From: Bog-756 sp963829235
GTDB taxonomy: Bacteria > Actinomycetota > Acidimicrobiia > Acidimicrobiales > RAAP-2
Direction: 5' to 3'
DNA: 64,000 nucleotides
Assembly: GCA_963829235.1 (NCBI GenBank)
Contig: CAWHIF010000005.1
Coordinates: 186,001-250,000, forward strand
The first letter of the stretch is position 1. Each line of letters starts with the position of its first letter. Position numbers and translations under genes: made by a program. The notes under the pieces were generated by a model. It searched no databases. It worked only from the letters and a program-made list of their open reading frames with translations, and was not told the DNA's origin. Below, one piece after another: positions 1-9,543 of this stretch.

Positions 1-530
1 CGGCCCTCGAAGAGGCCGACGTGGCCGCCGGGGTCTTCGACTTCTGGTCGCTCAACGGCCGTCCGGCCGCCACCCTCCAACCGGCCGCCACCAGGCAGCT
101 GGGGTTCCTCCCCGCCGGCCTCGGAGCCAATCTGGGCGTGCGTCGCCACGCCTTCGAGGAGGTCGGCGGGTTCGCGGAGGAGCTGTCGATCGGCGAGGAC
201 ATCGACTTGTGCTGGCGGCTCCAGCTCCGCGGGTTCCGCTTCGAAGTGGCCTCCGGCGCGGTGGTGGCAAAACGCGAGCACCCCGGTTTCGCGACGGCGT
301 TCCGGCACGGAACGGCCTACGGACTCAGCGGCCCCACCCTCTACCGCCGTCATCGGGCCGACGGCGCCCGGTCCGATCTGAGAGGGGCGGCCAGATCGTG
401 GCTCTGGTTGATCGCCCGAGCGCCGCTCCTCGTGAGGCGCACCGACCTGCGTGACCAGTGGGCGCACGCCGCCGGCCTCCGCACGGGCAGGCTCCGGGGT
501 TCGCTCAGGGAGCGGGTCTTCTTCCCCTGA
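1..530 (+). CDS. Glycosyltransferase family 2, C-terminal part (5' end outside window)
   Basis: The frame is open from the left edge and ends at a TGA at 528-530, so only about the last 176 residues are visible. Near residue 65 there is an ED-x-DLCWRLQ block, the C-terminal motif of family 2 (GT-A fold) glycosyltransferases that holds a catalytic acid and the QxxRW-like segment. It is preceded by a hydrophobic segment and a GANLGVRR acceptor-side region. A GTG at 21 is available, but the residues before it read through in frame, so the true start probably lies upstream. It opens a polysaccharide biosynthesis region. The sugar and acceptor cannot be told from sequence. Confidence 0.8.
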   Translation, partial: ALEEADVAAGVFDFWSLNGRPAATLQPAATRQLGFLPAGLGANLGVRRHAFEEVGGFAEELSIGEDIDLCWRLQLRGFRFEVASGAVVAKREHPGFATAFRHGTAYGLSGPTLYRRHRADGARSDLRGAARSWLWLIARAPLLVRRTDLRDQWAHAAGLRTGRLRGSLRERVFFP

Positions 531-549
531 CCGGCCCGGCGGAACCGGC

Positions 550-2613
550 TCAGGATCTCGAGACCAGTCCCCGACAGGTGGCGCGCTCGGATCGGGGCAC
601 GGTCACGTCGGCGACGCCCACCCCGCTTCTGGAACGGATGCTCCGTCGGTACACGACGACCGGGCCTCGAGAGCCCGGCTTCCCCTCCAACAGGACCGGA
701 CCGCCCGTCGATGTCACAGAGAGGTGGTCGGTGTCGAGGTCGGCATCGACCCTCGCCCGGTACGTCCGGCCCGGCCGCACGTCCACCGGCGTCCCGGCGA
801 TACGGGTGTCCGGGCTGTCCAGCACGAAGCGCACCCGTCCGATCCCATCGGGATCCAGGGTGAGCACGGTCGGTCCCGTGGTCCCCACGCTGAGAATCCG
901 GACCCCGCTCGTCGAGACGGAGGTCGTGCCCCGGAGCGTGACGTTCACCGACGTGATCCCGTCGGTGACCTGTGCTCCAAGCGCGAACCAATGTTTCAGT
1001 CCCTTGATCGGGAAGATGTAGAGGCCATCACAATCACCGACTTCGAACAGCCCGTCGATGGGCGCCGAGGCGGGCAGCGTCTTCACCCGGGTCACGCTCG
1101 AAGCCAACGGATGTCCGGTGAGGTCGCTGACGGATTTTTGGAAATCGACGAAGCGGAGGGTCTGTGCCGGGGTCCACCAACCGGACGGGGTGATGGAGAT
1201 GGCCAGGTTGACGGCGATGCCGAAGAGCCCGAGGACGGCCACCGCGCCCAGCGCCAGCCTCCGGGCCTGTGGACGACGGCCCTCCAGACGCCGCCAGACG
1301 TCGACCATGCCGACGCTGCTGGCCAACACGAGAAACGGCAGGAAGTCCCCCAGGAAACGGTCGTCCAGGAATCCGAAGATGAGGATGAGCGCTCCTGCGG
1401 CTGCAGCCCCGATGAGTGGGATCGCCGTCAAACGTGCTCGCCGGGTCGTGCGCAGCCGGAGTGCGGTGATCGAACCCCAGATCGAGAGCAGGAACAAGAG
1501 GGGCATCGAGCTCAGGATGCTCGTGACCTCTTCGGACCCGTAGAGGGGCACGCCACCGACGGCTCGAGCCGGATAGAGGGGGAGGGTGATGAACGGGAAG
1601 ACGGAGCTGGCATGGAATCCCGGGCCCACCAGATAGGTCACCACCGTGGTCGGCAGGTACCTGACACTGAAGTAGGAGCCGGGGATACGGTTCAAGCCCA
1701 TCGCGTTGAAGTAGATCTGGTCGTGCAGCGGATAGCCGAACGGGATGCCGAACTTGGCCCAGCTGACCGCTGATTCGACGAGGACCGGAATGATCCCGGC
1801 GGCCAGAACGGGAAGCCACCAGCGCCGGTTCTCACGACCACCTCGTCCCGAGGCGAACCAGACCGCGGCCAGCACGGCGGCGATCACGCAGGCGTAGCCG
1901 GTGCTCCCACGGGTCAGGTTGGCGGCGAGGGTCAGGACGCCGGTCGCCGTGACCCGTCCCCACGACGGCGCCTCCAGCACCCCGAGCAGCGCGAACAGGC
2001 TCCCGACCGTCAGGGCCACGCTCCAGGCGATGTCCTCCGAGTAGACCCACGGATTGGCCGCCAACTCGACCAGGACCGATCCGCCCAGGACGGTTGCCAC
2101 CAGCACACCACTGGCCACCGCTTCTGTGCGGCCGAGTGCCGCCGTGCCGCGGACGAGGAGGCGAACCCGCCAGAGCAGCATCGAGGTGAACAGACCGGTG
2201 ATGATCCACGCCAACAGGATCGAGGGAGCGGTCAGGCGTCCGTCCAAGCTGTGGGTGAACACAAGGATGGGCATGCGCAACAACGATGGGAACACGCCGA
2301 AGTACGTGTACTGCCGCCCGTCGTGCACAAAGGCCTCCGGGCCGAGTGACCCTTTGGGAACGTACAGGTGGCCGTGCAACATGGCCCGAGCCTGGAGGTC
2401 ATAGAAGTTCTCCTGCCACTGGCTGGAGTTGACGGTCCGAAGCAGGCTGGGTGAGCGGATCCAGAGGTCGGTCAGGACCCACAGATAGGGAACCGCCACC
2501 ACGACGCCGCCGACGGTCACCGCACGCGTGAATCGACGACGATCGGAATTCCCGGTCGGTGACCCCGCCGTGTCCGGAAGCTCCTCCGCTTGGACCGGAG
2601 CGATCCTGTCCAT
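550..2613 (-). CDS. Polytopic membrane protein, possible GT-C-type glycosyltransferase
   Basis: A 687-residue protein. A first membrane segment lies near residues 31-52, then roughly ten more to about residue 480, and a soluble C-terminal domain of about 200 residues. The first external loop has DLQARA and a GRQYTYFG block, which I recognise from large actinobacterial membrane proteins beside polysaccharide genes, but I cannot name the family. Layout and location fit a lipid-linked-sugar-dependent (GT-C) transferase, which is inference. It converges on the family 2 glycosyltransferase (19-base gap) and is divergent from the methyltransferase at 2838. The ATG start gives an N-terminal cytoplasmic tail of about 30 residues. 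Confidence 0.6.
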   Translation of the reverse strand: MDRIAPVQAEELPDTAGSPTGNSDRRRFTRAVTVGGVVVAVPYLWVLTDLWIRSPSLLRTVNSSQWQENFYDLQARAMLHGHLYVPKGSLGPEAFVHDGRQYTYFGVFPSLLRMPILVFTHSLDGRLTAPSILLAWIITGLFTSMLLWRVRLLVRGTAALGRTEAVASGVLVATVLGGSVLVELAANPWVYSEDIAWSVALTVGSLFALLGVLEAPSWGRVTATGVLTLAANLTRGSTGYACVIAAVLAAVWFASGRGGRENRRWWLPVLAAGIIPVLVESAVSWAKFGIPFGYPLHDQIYFNAMGLNRIPGSYFSVRYLPTTVVTYLVGPGFHASSVFPFITLPLYPARAVGGVPLYGSEEVTSILSSMPLLFLLSIWGSITALRLRTTRRARLTAIPLIGAAAAGALILIFGFLDDRFLGDFLPFLVLASSVGMVDVWRRLEGRRPQARRLALGAVAVLGLFGIAVNLAISITPSGWWTPAQTLRFVDFQKSVSDLTGHPLASSVTRVKTLPASAPIDGLFEVGDCDGLYIFPIKGLKHWFALGAQVTDGITSVNVTLRGTTSVSTSGVRILSVGTTGPTVLTLDPDGIGRVRFVLDSPDTRIAGTPVDVRPGRTYRARVDADLDTDHLSVTSTGGPVLLEGKPGSRGPVVVYRRSIRSRSGVGVADVTVPRSERATCRGLVSRS

Positions 2614-2837
2614 GTTCAGCCGTCCCCCATCGGTGGCGAGCGGCGCTCGCTGTATCCCGACCGGTACGCCGGGGTCGCGATGATAGTCGCACGCCTCGGG
2701 CAGCCACTTCGACGCGTTCGTCCCAGGGTCGTTCCGGCCGCGGCCGGGTCGGTGGCCGAATCCCCGTCGCGGAAAGCTCTACTCATCGGTCTCCCGATGG
2801 CCACGGTGGTCCGCTGCTCTTCTGGTAGACATGAACA

Positions 2838-3506
2838 GTGAGGACCATCCTCTTCAACCTCCTGGAGAGGCTTTCCGACACCGGCGACCTCCCTGATCCG
2901 ATCGTCGAATTCGGAGCCGCCCGGATCGCCGGGCAGGCCCACCTCCCCCCGGTCCGGTCGCTGTTCCCCGGGCGACCGTTCACCGGAGCCGACATGAACC
3001 CGGGAATCGGCGTGGACCAGCTCCAGGACCTCCGGCAACTGGGCCTGCAGACCGGATCGGTGGGCACGGCGATCCTGCTCGACACGATCGAGCACGTCGA
3101 GGACCCGAGCGCGGCGATGGCCGAACTGCGCCGTTGTCTGGCCGACGACGGCGTGCTCCTACTGACCACGCATTTCTTCTTCCCGATCCATCAGTTCCCC
3201 GCGGACTACTGGCGATTCACCGCCCAGGGCATGGGCGCGCTCCTCGACGGGTTCGGCCGGTCCCATGCGGGGGAAGCCGGGCTGCGGCTCTTCCCTCACA
3301 CGGTGGTCGGCCTGGCCGGTGGTCCGGGCATCGAGCCCGCGGGTTGGCAAAGGCTGTCGACAGCGGTGGACGAGTGGTTGCGCCTGGGCGCGACGACCTG
3401 GAAGGAGCGAACATTGAATTGGCTGCCACCGGTCGTGGCCGAGCTGGCCTACGAGCGCTATGCCACGGCGGCGGACCGCCGCGCTGGAACCAGGTCCTCG
3501 TCCTGA
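2838..3506 (+). CDS. Class I SAM-dependent methyltransferase
   Basis: A 222-residue protein of the Methyltransf_11 type. VEFGAA near residue 23 stands where motif I is expected but lacks the usual GxG, so cofactor binding is less certain. The later blocks are clear: LLDTIEHVEDP near residue 80 (motif IV region) and a DDGVLLLTTHFFFP block near residue 103. A YWRFT segment with an LLDGF helix follows, as in methyltransferases of O-antigen clusters. The start is a GTG; the nearby ATG at 2831 is in another frame. It lies divergent to the membrane protein and probably methylates a sugar or lipid-linked intermediate of the cluster. Confidence 0.7.
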   Translation: MRTILFNLLERLSDTGDLPDPIVEFGAARIAGQAHLPPVRSLFPGRPFTGADMNPGIGVDQLQDLRQLGLQTGSVGTAILLDTIEHVEDPSAAMAELRRCLADDGVLLLTTHFFFPIHQFPADYWRFTAQGMGALLDGFGRSHAGEAGLRLFPHTVVGLAGGPGIEPAGWQRLSTAVDEWLRLGATTWKERTLNWLPPVVAELAYERYATAADRRAGTRSSS

Positions 3507-3537
3507 CGTCACACCGGGCGCCTGTCGTGCGCGCCGG

Positions 3538-4731
3538 TCAGTTGACCTCCCAGTCGGCCCCGACGTACACGGGTGAGAGCACCATGACCCCCTCGGGCAG
3601 CTTCGGGAGGTCCGGTCCCATGACGTCGAACGAGGTCACCGGCCGCCACGGCAGCAACGGCTTGCCCTTCCCGTGCAGGTGCCCGGACATCGCCGGCCAC
3701 AGCGAGTAGCGCCCGTGGGCCAGCGGGACGCTGCGCAGGCGGCACCGGACCTCGAAGTCGCCGGCCGGGAACGATCCGCTGTAGCGGACGATGAACATGG
3801 GGAAGGCGGTGCCCTGGGACACGCCGATGAAGAAATTGGCGTCGTAGGCCTCGGGCGAGTTCAGGGTCAGACAGACATCGAGGTCGCACTCCGATCGCAC
3901 CTGACCCCCGTCGGCGGCTTTGATCTCGGCCTTGAGAACCTGGACCACACCTTCGCTGGAAGTGGTCATGGCCGCGTTCTGCTCCACCGCCGACCGGTAC
4001 TGGCTGACCACATCCTTGGTCGGACCGGCGGCCAGGACCACGGCGTCGGCCAACCACAGGGCCCGTTCGCACGAGGCCTCGACCGAGGCCAGATCATGGG
4101 AGACGTAGAGGAGGGTGGTGCCCTGCCGGACGACCTTCCCGATCTGGTTCAGACACTTCTGCTGGAAGCTGGCGTCGCCGACGGAGAGCACTTCGTCGAC
4201 CAGCAGGACGTCGGGTTCGAGGAAGGCGGCGATGGAGAAGCCGAGCCGCATCTGCATGCCCATCGAGTAGAACTTGACCTGCCGGTCGATGGCATCGCTC
4301 AGGCCGGCGAACTCCACGATCTCGTCGAACCGCTGCCGGATGGTCTGGCGTCCCATCCCGAGGACGGCACCGTAGAGGAACACGTTCTCCCGGCCCGACA
4401 GTTCGGGCTGGATGCCGCTGGTGACACTGAGCAGCGCCCCGATCCGTCCCCGCACCTCGCAGCGCCCGGCCGACTGGTAGGTGACCTGGCTGATGATCTT
4501 CAAGAGGGTGGTCTTGCCCGAGCCGTTGATACCGATCAGCGCCAGGGTGCCCCCCGGGGGGACATCGACGTTCACGTCCTTCAGGACCCACCGGTACTGG
4601 TGCCGGCCCCTCGACCCGATCGAGTTCCCGAACCGCTTCATCTGGTCGTAGAATTTGGGCACCGTCCGGTCGGCCCGGAACTTCTTCCACACGTGTTCGA
4701 CCTGGATGGACCCGTCAGGCAATGTCGGCAA
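3538..4731 (-). CDS. wzt: ABC transporter ATP-binding protein of polysaccharide export, with C-terminal carbohydrate-binding domain (Wzt type)
   Basis: A 397-residue protein. Walker A GINGSGKT is at 67-74, a signature YSMGM at 155-159 (the family usually has YSSGM), Walker B VLLVDE at 175-180, and the switch His at 212. This is the Wzt/TagH/RfbE group, which powers export of finished O-antigen, teichoic acid or capsule across the cytoplasmic membrane. After about residue 250 there is a beta-rich domain like the Wzt C-terminal domain, which in known members recognises the cap on the glycan end. It overlaps the permease gene upstream by 17 bases, so the two are one operon. Confidence 0.9.
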   Translation of the reverse strand: MPTLPDGSIQVEHVWKKFRADRTVPKFYDQMKRFGNSIGSRGRHQYRWVLKDVNVDVPPGGTLALIGINGSGKTTLLKIISQVTYQSAGRCEVRGRIGALLSVTSGIQPELSGRENVFLYGAVLGMGRQTIRQRFDEIVEFAGLSDAIDRQVKFYSMGMQMRLGFSIAAFLEPDVLLVDEVLSVGDASFQQKCLNQIGKVVRQGTTLLYVSHDLASVEASCERALWLADAVVLAAGPTKDVVSQYRSAVEQNAAMTTSSEGVVQVLKAEIKAADGGQVRSECDLDVCLTLNSPEAYDANFFIGVSQGTAFPMFIVRYSGSFPAGDFEVRCRLRSVPLAHGRYSLWPAMSGHLHGKGKPLLPWRPVTSFDVMGPDLPKLPEGVMVLSPVYVGADWEVN

Positions 4732-5695
4732 AGTTCACCTCCAGGCGCTTGAAGATGCGGTAGCCGAACGCGAGGTAGAGAAGGGACCCGAGGGCGGCCA
4801 CGCCGACCAGCTCCCAGTCGGGCGACAGGCCCAGCAGCAACGTCCGCCGGGCATTGTCGATGATCGGTCCCAGCGGGTTGAAGAAGCCGTAGATGATCTG
4901 GAGGTTGACGGTGATCCCCCCGACCCAGTGGGCCGCGACGACCACGTGCCCGTCGACCATCACCCGGTGGATATGGTGTCCGCCGATGTGGTACGCCTTC
5001 GGGATCTTCGAGTACGGCCAGATCACCGGGGTCACGAACAGACCGAGCGAGATGATCAGCGGAAGCACCTGGAGCAGGTCGCGCATCTGGATGATGATGC
5101 TCGAGATGGCCAGTGTGACCCCGGCGGCGAAGGCGATCTCGATGACCATGAGGATGGGCACCCACACCGTGGTGGCTGCCGGGGCCCGCCCGTAGAGGAC
5201 GAACAGGATGGTCAGCGGGATCCACGAGATCACCGTGTTCAGCCCGCCCACCAACATGGTCTCGAGCGGGAAGCACTCGCGGGGGAACTGGGTTTTGGCC
5301 AGCAGTGCCTTGTTGGTGAGCAGCGAGCTCCCGCCGGTCCCCAGCGCGGCGGCGAAGAAGCCCCAGCACAGGATGCCCACGAACGCGTAGAGCGCATAGG
5401 GGACGCCGGGGATGACCAGCGCTTTGACCTTCGAGAACACGACCACGAAGATGGCCAGCGTGGCCACCGGGCCGAGCAGCGCCCAAAGGACCCCGAGCGT
5501 GGCCTGCTTGTACTGGGCCCGGAAGTCGCGTTCGGCCAGCGTGTAGATGATCTCGCGGTGCGCCCACAACGACCGGATCGACTCGCCGAATCGGACCTTG
5601 TGGTGGTAGAGGATCTCCGCGGGCGGCTCGTCGGGGATCGACGAGACGTCGGTGATGACCAGCGCGTCAGATTCTCTGGAATCCACTGCTGTCAT
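4715..5695 (-). CDS. wzm: ABC transporter permease of polysaccharide export (Wzm type)
   Basis: A 326-residue ABC2-type permease. An N-terminal cytoplasmic tail of about 65 residues ends in a REIIYTLAERDFRAQYKQ motif typical of Wzm/TagG, followed by six membrane segments between about residues 75 and 310. It forms the membrane channel for the ATPase encoded directly downstream, with overlapping stop and start. It is divergent from the glycosyltransferase at 5823, with a 127-base intergenic region that must carry both promoters. The presence of this pair means the cluster product is probably exported whole by the ABC route. Confidence 0.9.
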   Translation of the reverse strand: MTAVDSRESDALVITDVSSIPDEPPAEILYHHKVRFGESIRSLWAHREIIYTLAERDFRAQYKQATLGVLWALLGPVATLAIFVVVFSKVKALVIPGVPYALYAFVGILCWGFFAAALGTGGSSLLTNKALLAKTQFPRECFPLETMLVGGLNTVISWIPLTILFVLYGRAPAATTVWVPILMVIEIAFAAGVTLAISSIIIQMRDLLQVLPLIISLGLFVTPVIWPYSKIPKAYHIGGHHIHRVMVDGHVVVAAHWVGGITVNLQIIYGFFNPLGPIIDNARRTLLLGLSPDWELVGVAALGSLLYLAFGYRIFKRLEVNFADIA

Positions 5696-5822
5696 CGGCC
5701 GACACTACCCCCCCGGTGCCCTGGCTCAGGGCTGAACACGATGTGTGCGAGGGAAACAGGATACCGCGGAGGGGCCCGGAATAGCCACGTCCGGACCGGT
5801 TGCCCACCACTAACATCGACCC

Positions 5823-6992
5823 GTGCCGGCACCCGAACAGCCCAGAAATCCCAGCTCAACGCGCCCCTACCGCGTGTTGCTGGCCATCAAGAGCCTCGGG
5901 TACGGAGGGGCCGAGCGCCTGGTGGCCGACCTGGTCCGAGCGACCGATACGCCGTCCTTCGAGTACGAGGTGGCCTACGTCCTCGAAGGTGAGGACGCGC
6001 TGGCGGCCACCATCGCGTCCGGGGGCACGCCGGTTCACTGCCTCGGGGCCGCGGGCAATCTGGACCTCCGGTGGATGGTCAGCTTCCGCCGCCTGCTGGT
6101 CGCCGGATCCTTCGACATCGTCCACTTCCATCTGCCCTACACCGCGGCACTGGGCCGCCTGGTAGTGGCCACCCTCCCCCGCCGACGGCGCCCCCTGACC
6201 ATGTACACCGAGCACAGCCTGTGGAACAAGGTCGCCGTGTTGGTCAAGGCGCTCAACCGGGCCACCGTCCGTTTCGACCGGGCCCTGGTGGCCGTGTCCC
6301 AGGCTGCCTACGAGGCCCTTCCCCGCGCCCTGCGGTCACGCGCCCGCGTCGTGGTCCACGGTGTCGATCTCTCCCGGTCGACGGCTCTGGTCCGGGCCCG
6401 CCCCGAGGCCCGGCGGGACGTCCGAACCGAGCTCGGGATCCCACCGGACGATGTGCTGGTCGTCACCGTGGCCAATCTCCGGTCGGAGAAGGGCTATGAC
6501 GTCCTCATCGACGCGGCAGGCCTGCTCGCCGAACGGGGCCTGCCCGTCAGGTTCGCCGCCGCCGGCCAGGGGTCACAGCGTGCGGAGCTCATGGCCAGGC
6601 ACCGAAGGCTCGCCCTGGGCGACCGGTTCTTGTTCCTCGGGCATCGCGACGACGCCCTCCGACTGCTCGCCGCCGCGGACATCTTCGTGCTCGCCTCCCA
6701 TCAGGAGGGCCTCCCGGTCGCCCTCATGGAAGCCGGAAGCGTCGGGGCGGCGATCGCGGCCACCGCGGTCGGGGGCGTGCCGCAGATGGTCGCCGACGGG
6801 GTGAACGGACTGGTGGTGCCCCCGGGCAACCCGGTCCTGCTGGCCGACGCCCTCGAGCGGTTGATCTCCGATCCCGCGCTCCGGGCGCGGCTCGGCCGTC
6901 AGGCCATGGCCGACAGCGCCAGGTACGACATCGCCAGGGCCCGGGTCGAGATCGAAGGCATCTACCGCGGGCTCCTCGCCCCCGAGGCGTGA
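5823..6992 (+). CDS. Glycosyltransferase family 4 (GT-B)
   Basis: A 389-residue retaining GT-B enzyme. The N-terminal domain starts with the KSLGYGGAERLVADL glycine-rich block (acceptor side). The C-terminal Rossmann domain begins near residue 205 (VVTVANLRSEKGYDVLI) and holds the EX7E-like donor motif in HQEGLPVALMEAG near residue 300. The length is normal for family GT4. The start is a GTG at 5823, since no ATG lies in frame before the conserved domain. It adds a sugar from a nucleotide donor to the growing glycan, but donor and linkage cannot be read from sequence. Confidence 0.85.
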   Translation: MPAPEQPRNPSSTRPYRVLLAIKSLGYGGAERLVADLVRATDTPSFEYEVAYVLEGEDALAATIASGGTPVHCLGAAGNLDLRWMVSFRRLLVAGSFDIVHFHLPYTAALGRLVVATLPRRRRPLTMYTEHSLWNKVAVLVKALNRATVRFDRALVAVSQAAYEALPRALRSRARVVVHGVDLSRSTALVRARPEARRDVRTELGIPPDDVLVVTVANLRSEKGYDVLIDAAGLLAERGLPVRFAAAGQGSQRAELMARHRRLALGDRFLFLGHRDDALRLLAAADIFVLASHQEGLPVALMEAGSVGAAIAATAVGGVPQMVADGVNGLVVPPGNPVLLADALERLISDPALRARLGRQAMADSARYDIARARVEIEGIYRGLLAPEA

Positions 6993-7005
6993 CCACCGTC
7001 CCGGG

Positions 7006-8091
7006 TCACGAGGAGACGGGCGCACCTCGCGGGCGGTCGAGCTCACGACGGAGCGCCTCGAGGCGTCCGAGCCCGAATTCGGTGTCAGGCTCGAGATAGT
7101 TGCCTTCGGCCCATTCGTTCCACGACTTGATCACCACCACCTGCTCGTCGCCGGGATTGGTCGAGGCGAGCTCGATGGCCCGTCGTGCCTGACGTCCGAA
7201 CCGTTCCGGTGTCGACCCAGTGGCCACGAGGCCCCGGCGACCCAGTCGGGGGGTGTTGTCCCAATTGGGGTAGATGCTGGGGAAGACGCGGCCCTCCAGG
7301 TCGGGTGGTGGACCGGCGGCCACGTCGGGATAGGGGTACCGCATCGGGCCGCGGACGAGCCCCCGGGCCAGCAGACGCTCGCGCACCCGGGTCGTGCCGT
7401 CGTGCCCGAAGGGAAACTGGAAGGAGACCGCGGCATCGAATCCGTCGCCCACGTGCGAGCGGTAGCTCGATCGACCGAGGTAGCTCGCTTCGCCGAGGGA
7501 CGCCACCAGGTACAGCCCGCCGAGCCCGGCGTCATGGGCCATCTTCTGCCACCGGTCGACGAACCGGGCCGGTTCGGGGAGGTCGCCGGGCTGATAGACG
7601 AACAGCAACGGCCGGCCACCGATCCTGATGTAGCGCGGGTCCTCGAAGGCGGCCGCCAGATGGGCGAAGTGCTCCCGGTCGTCGTCGGGGCCCGGGTAGG
7701 TCTGCTCGATGAGGACCCGGTTCGGCGCCCCGTGCCAGATGCCCGACCAACTCTGGTTGGCCCATGAGACGCAGAAGGGGAAATCGGGGGCACCGGTGGC
7801 CAGGACCTCGTCCAGCGGGCGCTGCAGGAGCTGGCGCCCGGCGAACCAGTAGTGCCAGTAGCAGAATCCCGTCACCCCGTGACGCCGGGCCAGATCGGCC
7901 TGGGCCTCCCTCACCTCACCGACCCGGAGGTCGTAGAAGCCGAGATCGGCCGGAAGGTGCGGTTGCACATGACCGCGGAAGAGCGGGACCGCCCTCGTGA
8001 CGTTGGTCCACTCGGTGAAGCCCTTCCCCCACCACCGGTCGTTTTCGGGGATCGGGTGGAATTGGGGGAGGTAGAGGGCGAGAACTTCCAT
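7006..8091 (-). CDS. WbsX-like protein (glycoside hydrolase family 99-like domain)
   Basis: A 361-residue protein that opens directly with the family hallmark YLPQFHPIPEND, then GKGFTEWTNV, GFCYWHYWF near residue 85 and SWANQSW near residue 110. It closes with NEWAEGNYLEPD near residue 325. This family (WbsX, related to GH99 endo-mannosidases) is common in O-antigen and teichoic-acid clusters as a stand-alone gene or fused to glycosyltransferases. Its chemistry in bacteria is poorly settled. There is no signal peptide, so it acts in the cytosol. It lies convergent with the GT4 gene (13-base gap) and downstream of another GT4 gene on the same strand. Confidence 0.85.
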   Translation of the reverse strand: MEVLALYLPQFHPIPENDRWWGKGFTEWTNVTRAVPLFRGHVQPHLPADLGFYDLRVGEVREAQADLARRHGVTGFCYWHYWFAGRQLLQRPLDEVLATGAPDFPFCVSWANQSWSGIWHGAPNRVLIEQTYPGPDDDREHFAHLAAAFEDPRYIRIGGRPLLFVYQPGDLPEPARFVDRWQKMAHDAGLGGLYLVASLGEASYLGRSSYRSHVGDGFDAAVSFQFPFGHDGTTRVRERLLARGLVRGPMRYPYPDVAAGPPPDLEGRVFPSIYPNWDNTPRLGRRGLVATGSTPERFGRQARRAIELASTNPGDEQVVVIKSWNEWAEGNYLEPDTEFGLGRLEALRRELDRPRGAPVSS

Positions 8092-8145
8092 CGCCGGTCA
8101 TGTTAGTGATGCCCACCGTTCCGCCCCGATGACGGACCCCGTCGC

Positions 8146-9375
8146 TCAGAGGCCCGGGCTGCCGGCCACCTCCCGGGCCAACCGGGCCACGTCCTGTTCG
8201 ATCACCTCGCTCTGGAAGCGCTCGAGAAACAGCTCGTAGGCCTGCGACACCACTGCTTCCCGCAGCCCCGGCTCGCGCAGCAGGCGGGCACAGGCCCGGG
8301 CCAGGTCCGGTGCCGTGTCGCCCAGCAGGAGCTGGACACCGTCCACCGCGCCGAGCCCTTCGGCACCGAGCGAGGTCGACGCCACGGGCACCCGCTGGGC
8401 GAAGGCTTCGAGGATCTTGAGCCTGGTGCCACTGCCGTAGCGGACCGGCACCACCACCACGTCGGCCCGGGCCAGTTCGGTGGCGATATCGGGCACCCGA
8501 CCCGTCACCGTGAACCTCGGTCGGTCGTCCAACGAGTCCAGATCGGGGGAATGCTCGCCGACCAACCGGATCTCCGCGTCGGGAACCAGTTCTCGCAGGG
8601 CCGGGCCCACCTCGGATGCGAGCCACCTGGCCGCGTCGATGTTGGGTGGGTACCGGAGGAGGCCCTGGAAAAGAACGGTGGGTGGGGTGCCGGTGGCAGC
8701 CCGACCCACCGGGCGGGCCACGGCCGGATACCCGTTGGCGATCACCTGCACGTGCTCCACGCGGTGACGGCCGGCGCGCCCGGCGTCGAGATCGCTGGCC
8801 ACGACGACGGCGGCGACGCGCCGGCTGCTGCGGCGGTGCAGCCGGCGCCACCGACGGATCTCCTCCTCCGAGACCATTCTCGCCCCGGCCCGGCGAAGCC
8901 GTCCGGTGACGCCGGTCGCCGGTGGGCCGGGAGCGGCCAGCCGGGCCGTGATCTTCTCGTCCTCCAAGTCGATGAGATCGAGCACGGTCGGTGCGAACAC
9001 CGGCTTCCCGGCCAGCACCCAGGGCCGCGGACCGTAGAACCAGACCAGGTCGTAGCGACCGGACATGAACCGGCCCAAGGCCTGCTGCACCGAGGCCCGG
9101 TCCCGCCGGGGCAGTCCGATCGGCGTGCCCGGCCGGAGCAGCGCGGGCAGGAGGTCGAGGGTCGAGGGCGGACGGTTGTCGAAGCCCACCCGGCCCACGT
9201 TGGCCAGGTCCAGCGATTCGTCGGGGGGGTCGAACTCCTGGCGGAACTTGGAGACGATCGAGAAGAGCTCGGTCGGGCCGCACCGCTCGAGGCCCCGCAG
9301 GATCATGGCCAACCGGATCCGCGCCCCCGTGTTCTCGGGCCAGGGGTACTCTCCGGCTATCACCAAGGTTCTCAT
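8146..9375 (-). CDS. Glycosyltransferase family 4-like (GT-B)
   Basis: A 409-residue protein with the GT-B layout. The N-terminal domain begins with a VIAGEYPWPENTGARIR block, as in sugar transferases related to PelF/WcaI/exosortase-associated proteins. The C-terminal domain starts near residue 230 (VLFQGLLRYPPNIDAARWLASEV) and includes a VPVRYGSGTRLKILEAFA motif near residue 320, where the conserved Glu of the donor site sits. The ATG start is clear, with the signature six residues in. A 54-base gap separates it from the WbsX-like gene downstream on the same strand, so co-transcription is likely. Specificity is unknown. Confidence 0.85.
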   Translation of the reverse strand: MRTLVIAGEYPWPENTGARIRLAMILRGLERCGPTELFSIVSKFRQEFDPPDESLDLANVGRVGFDNRPPSTLDLLPALLRPGTPIGLPRRDRASVQQALGRFMSGRYDLVWFYGPRPWVLAGKPVFAPTVLDLIDLEDEKITARLAAPGPPATGVTGRLRRAGARMVSEEEIRRWRRLHRRSSRRVAAVVVASDLDAGRAGRHRVEHVQVIANGYPAVARPVGRAATGTPPTVLFQGLLRYPPNIDAARWLASEVGPALRELVPDAEIRLVGEHSPDLDSLDDRPRFTVTGRVPDIATELARADVVVVPVRYGSGTRLKILEAFAQRVPVASTSLGAEGLGAVDGVQLLLGDTAPDLARACARLLREPGLREAVVSQAYELFLERFQSEVIEQDVARLAREVAGSPGL

Positions 9376-9543
9376 CGGCGTCCCTCAGATCGGCGCCGCG
9401 CCGGTTCGACGAGCGACGCTGCCGTGCAGGTCTTGCCGGCCAGAATCCGCCGATGCTAGTGCCTTCGGCCGCGGCGGTCCGGCTGGTAGGGTCTCGGCGC
9501 CGGGTGGGCCGGCATCGGCAAGGGGCCCGCAGATGACGGAGCG

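Noticed and set aside
451..1773. Long plus-strand frame opposite the membrane protein gene
   Set aside because: Arg/Gly/Asp-rich shadow of a well-formed membrane protein on the other strand; no domain features.
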